Shown: piece after piece, positions 63,277-64,000 of the stretch
How positions within the stretch are numbered: position 1 is the stretch's first letter
Layout: each line of letters opens with the position of its first letter
Position numbers and translations under genes: made by a program
Assembly: GCA_022376465.1 (NCBI GenBank)
Contig: JACDTU010000001.1
Coordinates: 1,054,001-1,118,000 of the forward strand
Direction: 5' to 3'
Origin: Cubamyces lactineus
Lineage: Eukaryota > Basidiomycota > Agaricomycetes > Polyporales > Polyporaceae
DNA length: 64,000 nucleotides
Notes under the pieces: generated by a model
The model's input: only the letters and a program-made list of their open reading frames with translations
Told to the model about the DNA's origin: nothing
The model's database searches: none

Positions 63277-64000
63277 ATGGGCTTGCCACTGGACCTAGCT
63301 GCCGTGATCTCAACCACACTCGAGGGTATCCTTTATGGTGAGCGCAGGACGCACTTTGAGCGGGTTATATGACTGATTGCTTCGGGAGCCCAGGCTTCTC
63401 CATATTTATGTTCGGCGTTACTATGTTTATCTTGAGAGAGAACAGTCGACGAGCAGGACGGGAAATGAACTACAAGATGGTCTCCCTCTCAGTCGCGCTC
63501 TTGGTCTGTAGTACAGTGGTACGTTCTCCAGCATCTACTTGAATATAGTATGACTCACAGGCCCCAATTCCAGCATATGATCATCGACTTCGTTCGTGTC
63601 AGCAGAGGGTTCATTTTCAAGCGCGATTCATTTCCTGGGGGACCTATTGCGTTCTTCGCCCAACCGTCCGAATGGACGTTCGTTGCCAAAAACGCCGTAT
63701 ACACCATCCAGACACTACTGGGTGACGGCATCCTTGTGAGTTGGAACATTGTCATGATGGGCCGTCTCGTCTTCTGACCGTCCTCTATTTTTGGTCTTAG
63801 ATATACCGTTGCTACGCTGTTTGGCAGTCCTGGTTGATCGTGACCTTCCCCATTGTATTATGGTTCTGGATCGGAGGTGAGAAAGACAAGGCTTCCATCT
63901 GAATGCGCACTAACGTAACGCCTTGATATCAAACAGTTGTGGGAGTGTTGTCTGTGCATGCCGTTTCGACTGTACCGATAGGTGCGGGTACTGTTTTCCT
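63277..64000 (+). CDS. Multi-span integral membrane protein, partial (3' end beyond window)
   Basis: Five exons are visible: 63277-63337, 63394-63519, 63574-63735, 63801-63876 and from 63937 past the window end. The protein starts MGLPLDLAAVISTTLEGILYG and continues with alternating hydrophobic helices: GFSIFMFGVTMFIL, a loop with RENSRRAGRE, then MVSLSVALLVCSTV, a loop ending in AKNAVYTIQTLLGDGILIYRCYAVW, and WLIVTFPIVLWFWIG. The helix 3 signature of GD followed by IYRCYAVW and the many phase-conserving introns match a large family of presumed seven-helix membrane proteins expanded in mushroom-forming fungi, known to me as uncharacterised. All introns are 54-65 bp with standard ends. At least three further helices should lie beyond the edge. 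Plasma-membrane location and a receptor- or channel-like role are only guesses. Confidence 0.72.

Overview
The window reads as nuclear DNA of a filamentous basidiomycete, most likely an Agaricomycete. The reasons are: GC-rich coding exons cut by many 49-60 bp introns with GT..AG ends and CTAAC-like branch sites; a fatty acid synthase with all yeast beta and alpha domains on one polypeptide; Zn(II)2Cys6 regulators; and, at the right edge, an intron-dense gene for a multi-span membrane protein of a type common in mushrooms. Gene models were built by hand from splice sites, reading-frame phase and family conservation; every internal exon listed keeps phase.

Left part (about 1-20 kb): two paralogous Zn(II)2Cys6 transcription factor genes on the minus strand, at 1689-4885 (735 aa) and 16916-19517 (762 aa). 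They share the zinc cluster, two intron positions and a similar C-terminal regulatory domain. About 12 kb of sequence with simple repeats and no supportable gene lies between them.

Middle (about 19.5-38.2 kb): a long stretch with only short, mutually overlapping reading frames and no recognisable domain. It holds microsatellites, a 14-G run and a cluster of short repeats around 32.0-32.5 kb that could mark a decayed mobile element. A small two-exon gene (118 aa, NTF2-like by resemblance) ends it at 38160-38607.

Right part (about 40.9-64 kb): gene-dense. On the minus strand: the mRNA-export DEAD-box helicase Dbp5 (40911-43372), the single-chain fatty acid synthase (44997-58148, 22 exons, 3,923 aa) and a RUS/DUF647 protein (59686-61493). 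On the plus strand: a Pof1/NMN-adenylyltransferase-like gene (43809-44771), which shares a 436 bp divergent promoter region with Dbp5 and converges on the synthase, and a membrane protein gene starting at 63277 that runs off the window.

The synthase carries acetyltransferase, enoyl reductase, dehydratase and malonyl/palmitoyl transferase, then one acyl carrier protein, ketoreductase, ketosynthase and phosphopantetheinyl transferase. It should therefore activate itself and make long-chain acyl-CoA in the cytosol. The flanking genes look like housekeeping neighbours rather than a biosynthetic cluster. No tRNA, rRNA, CRISPR or intact transposon was found, and no clearly unprecedented system; the best leads are the synthase fusion, the duplicated regulators and the unexplained gene-free tracts.
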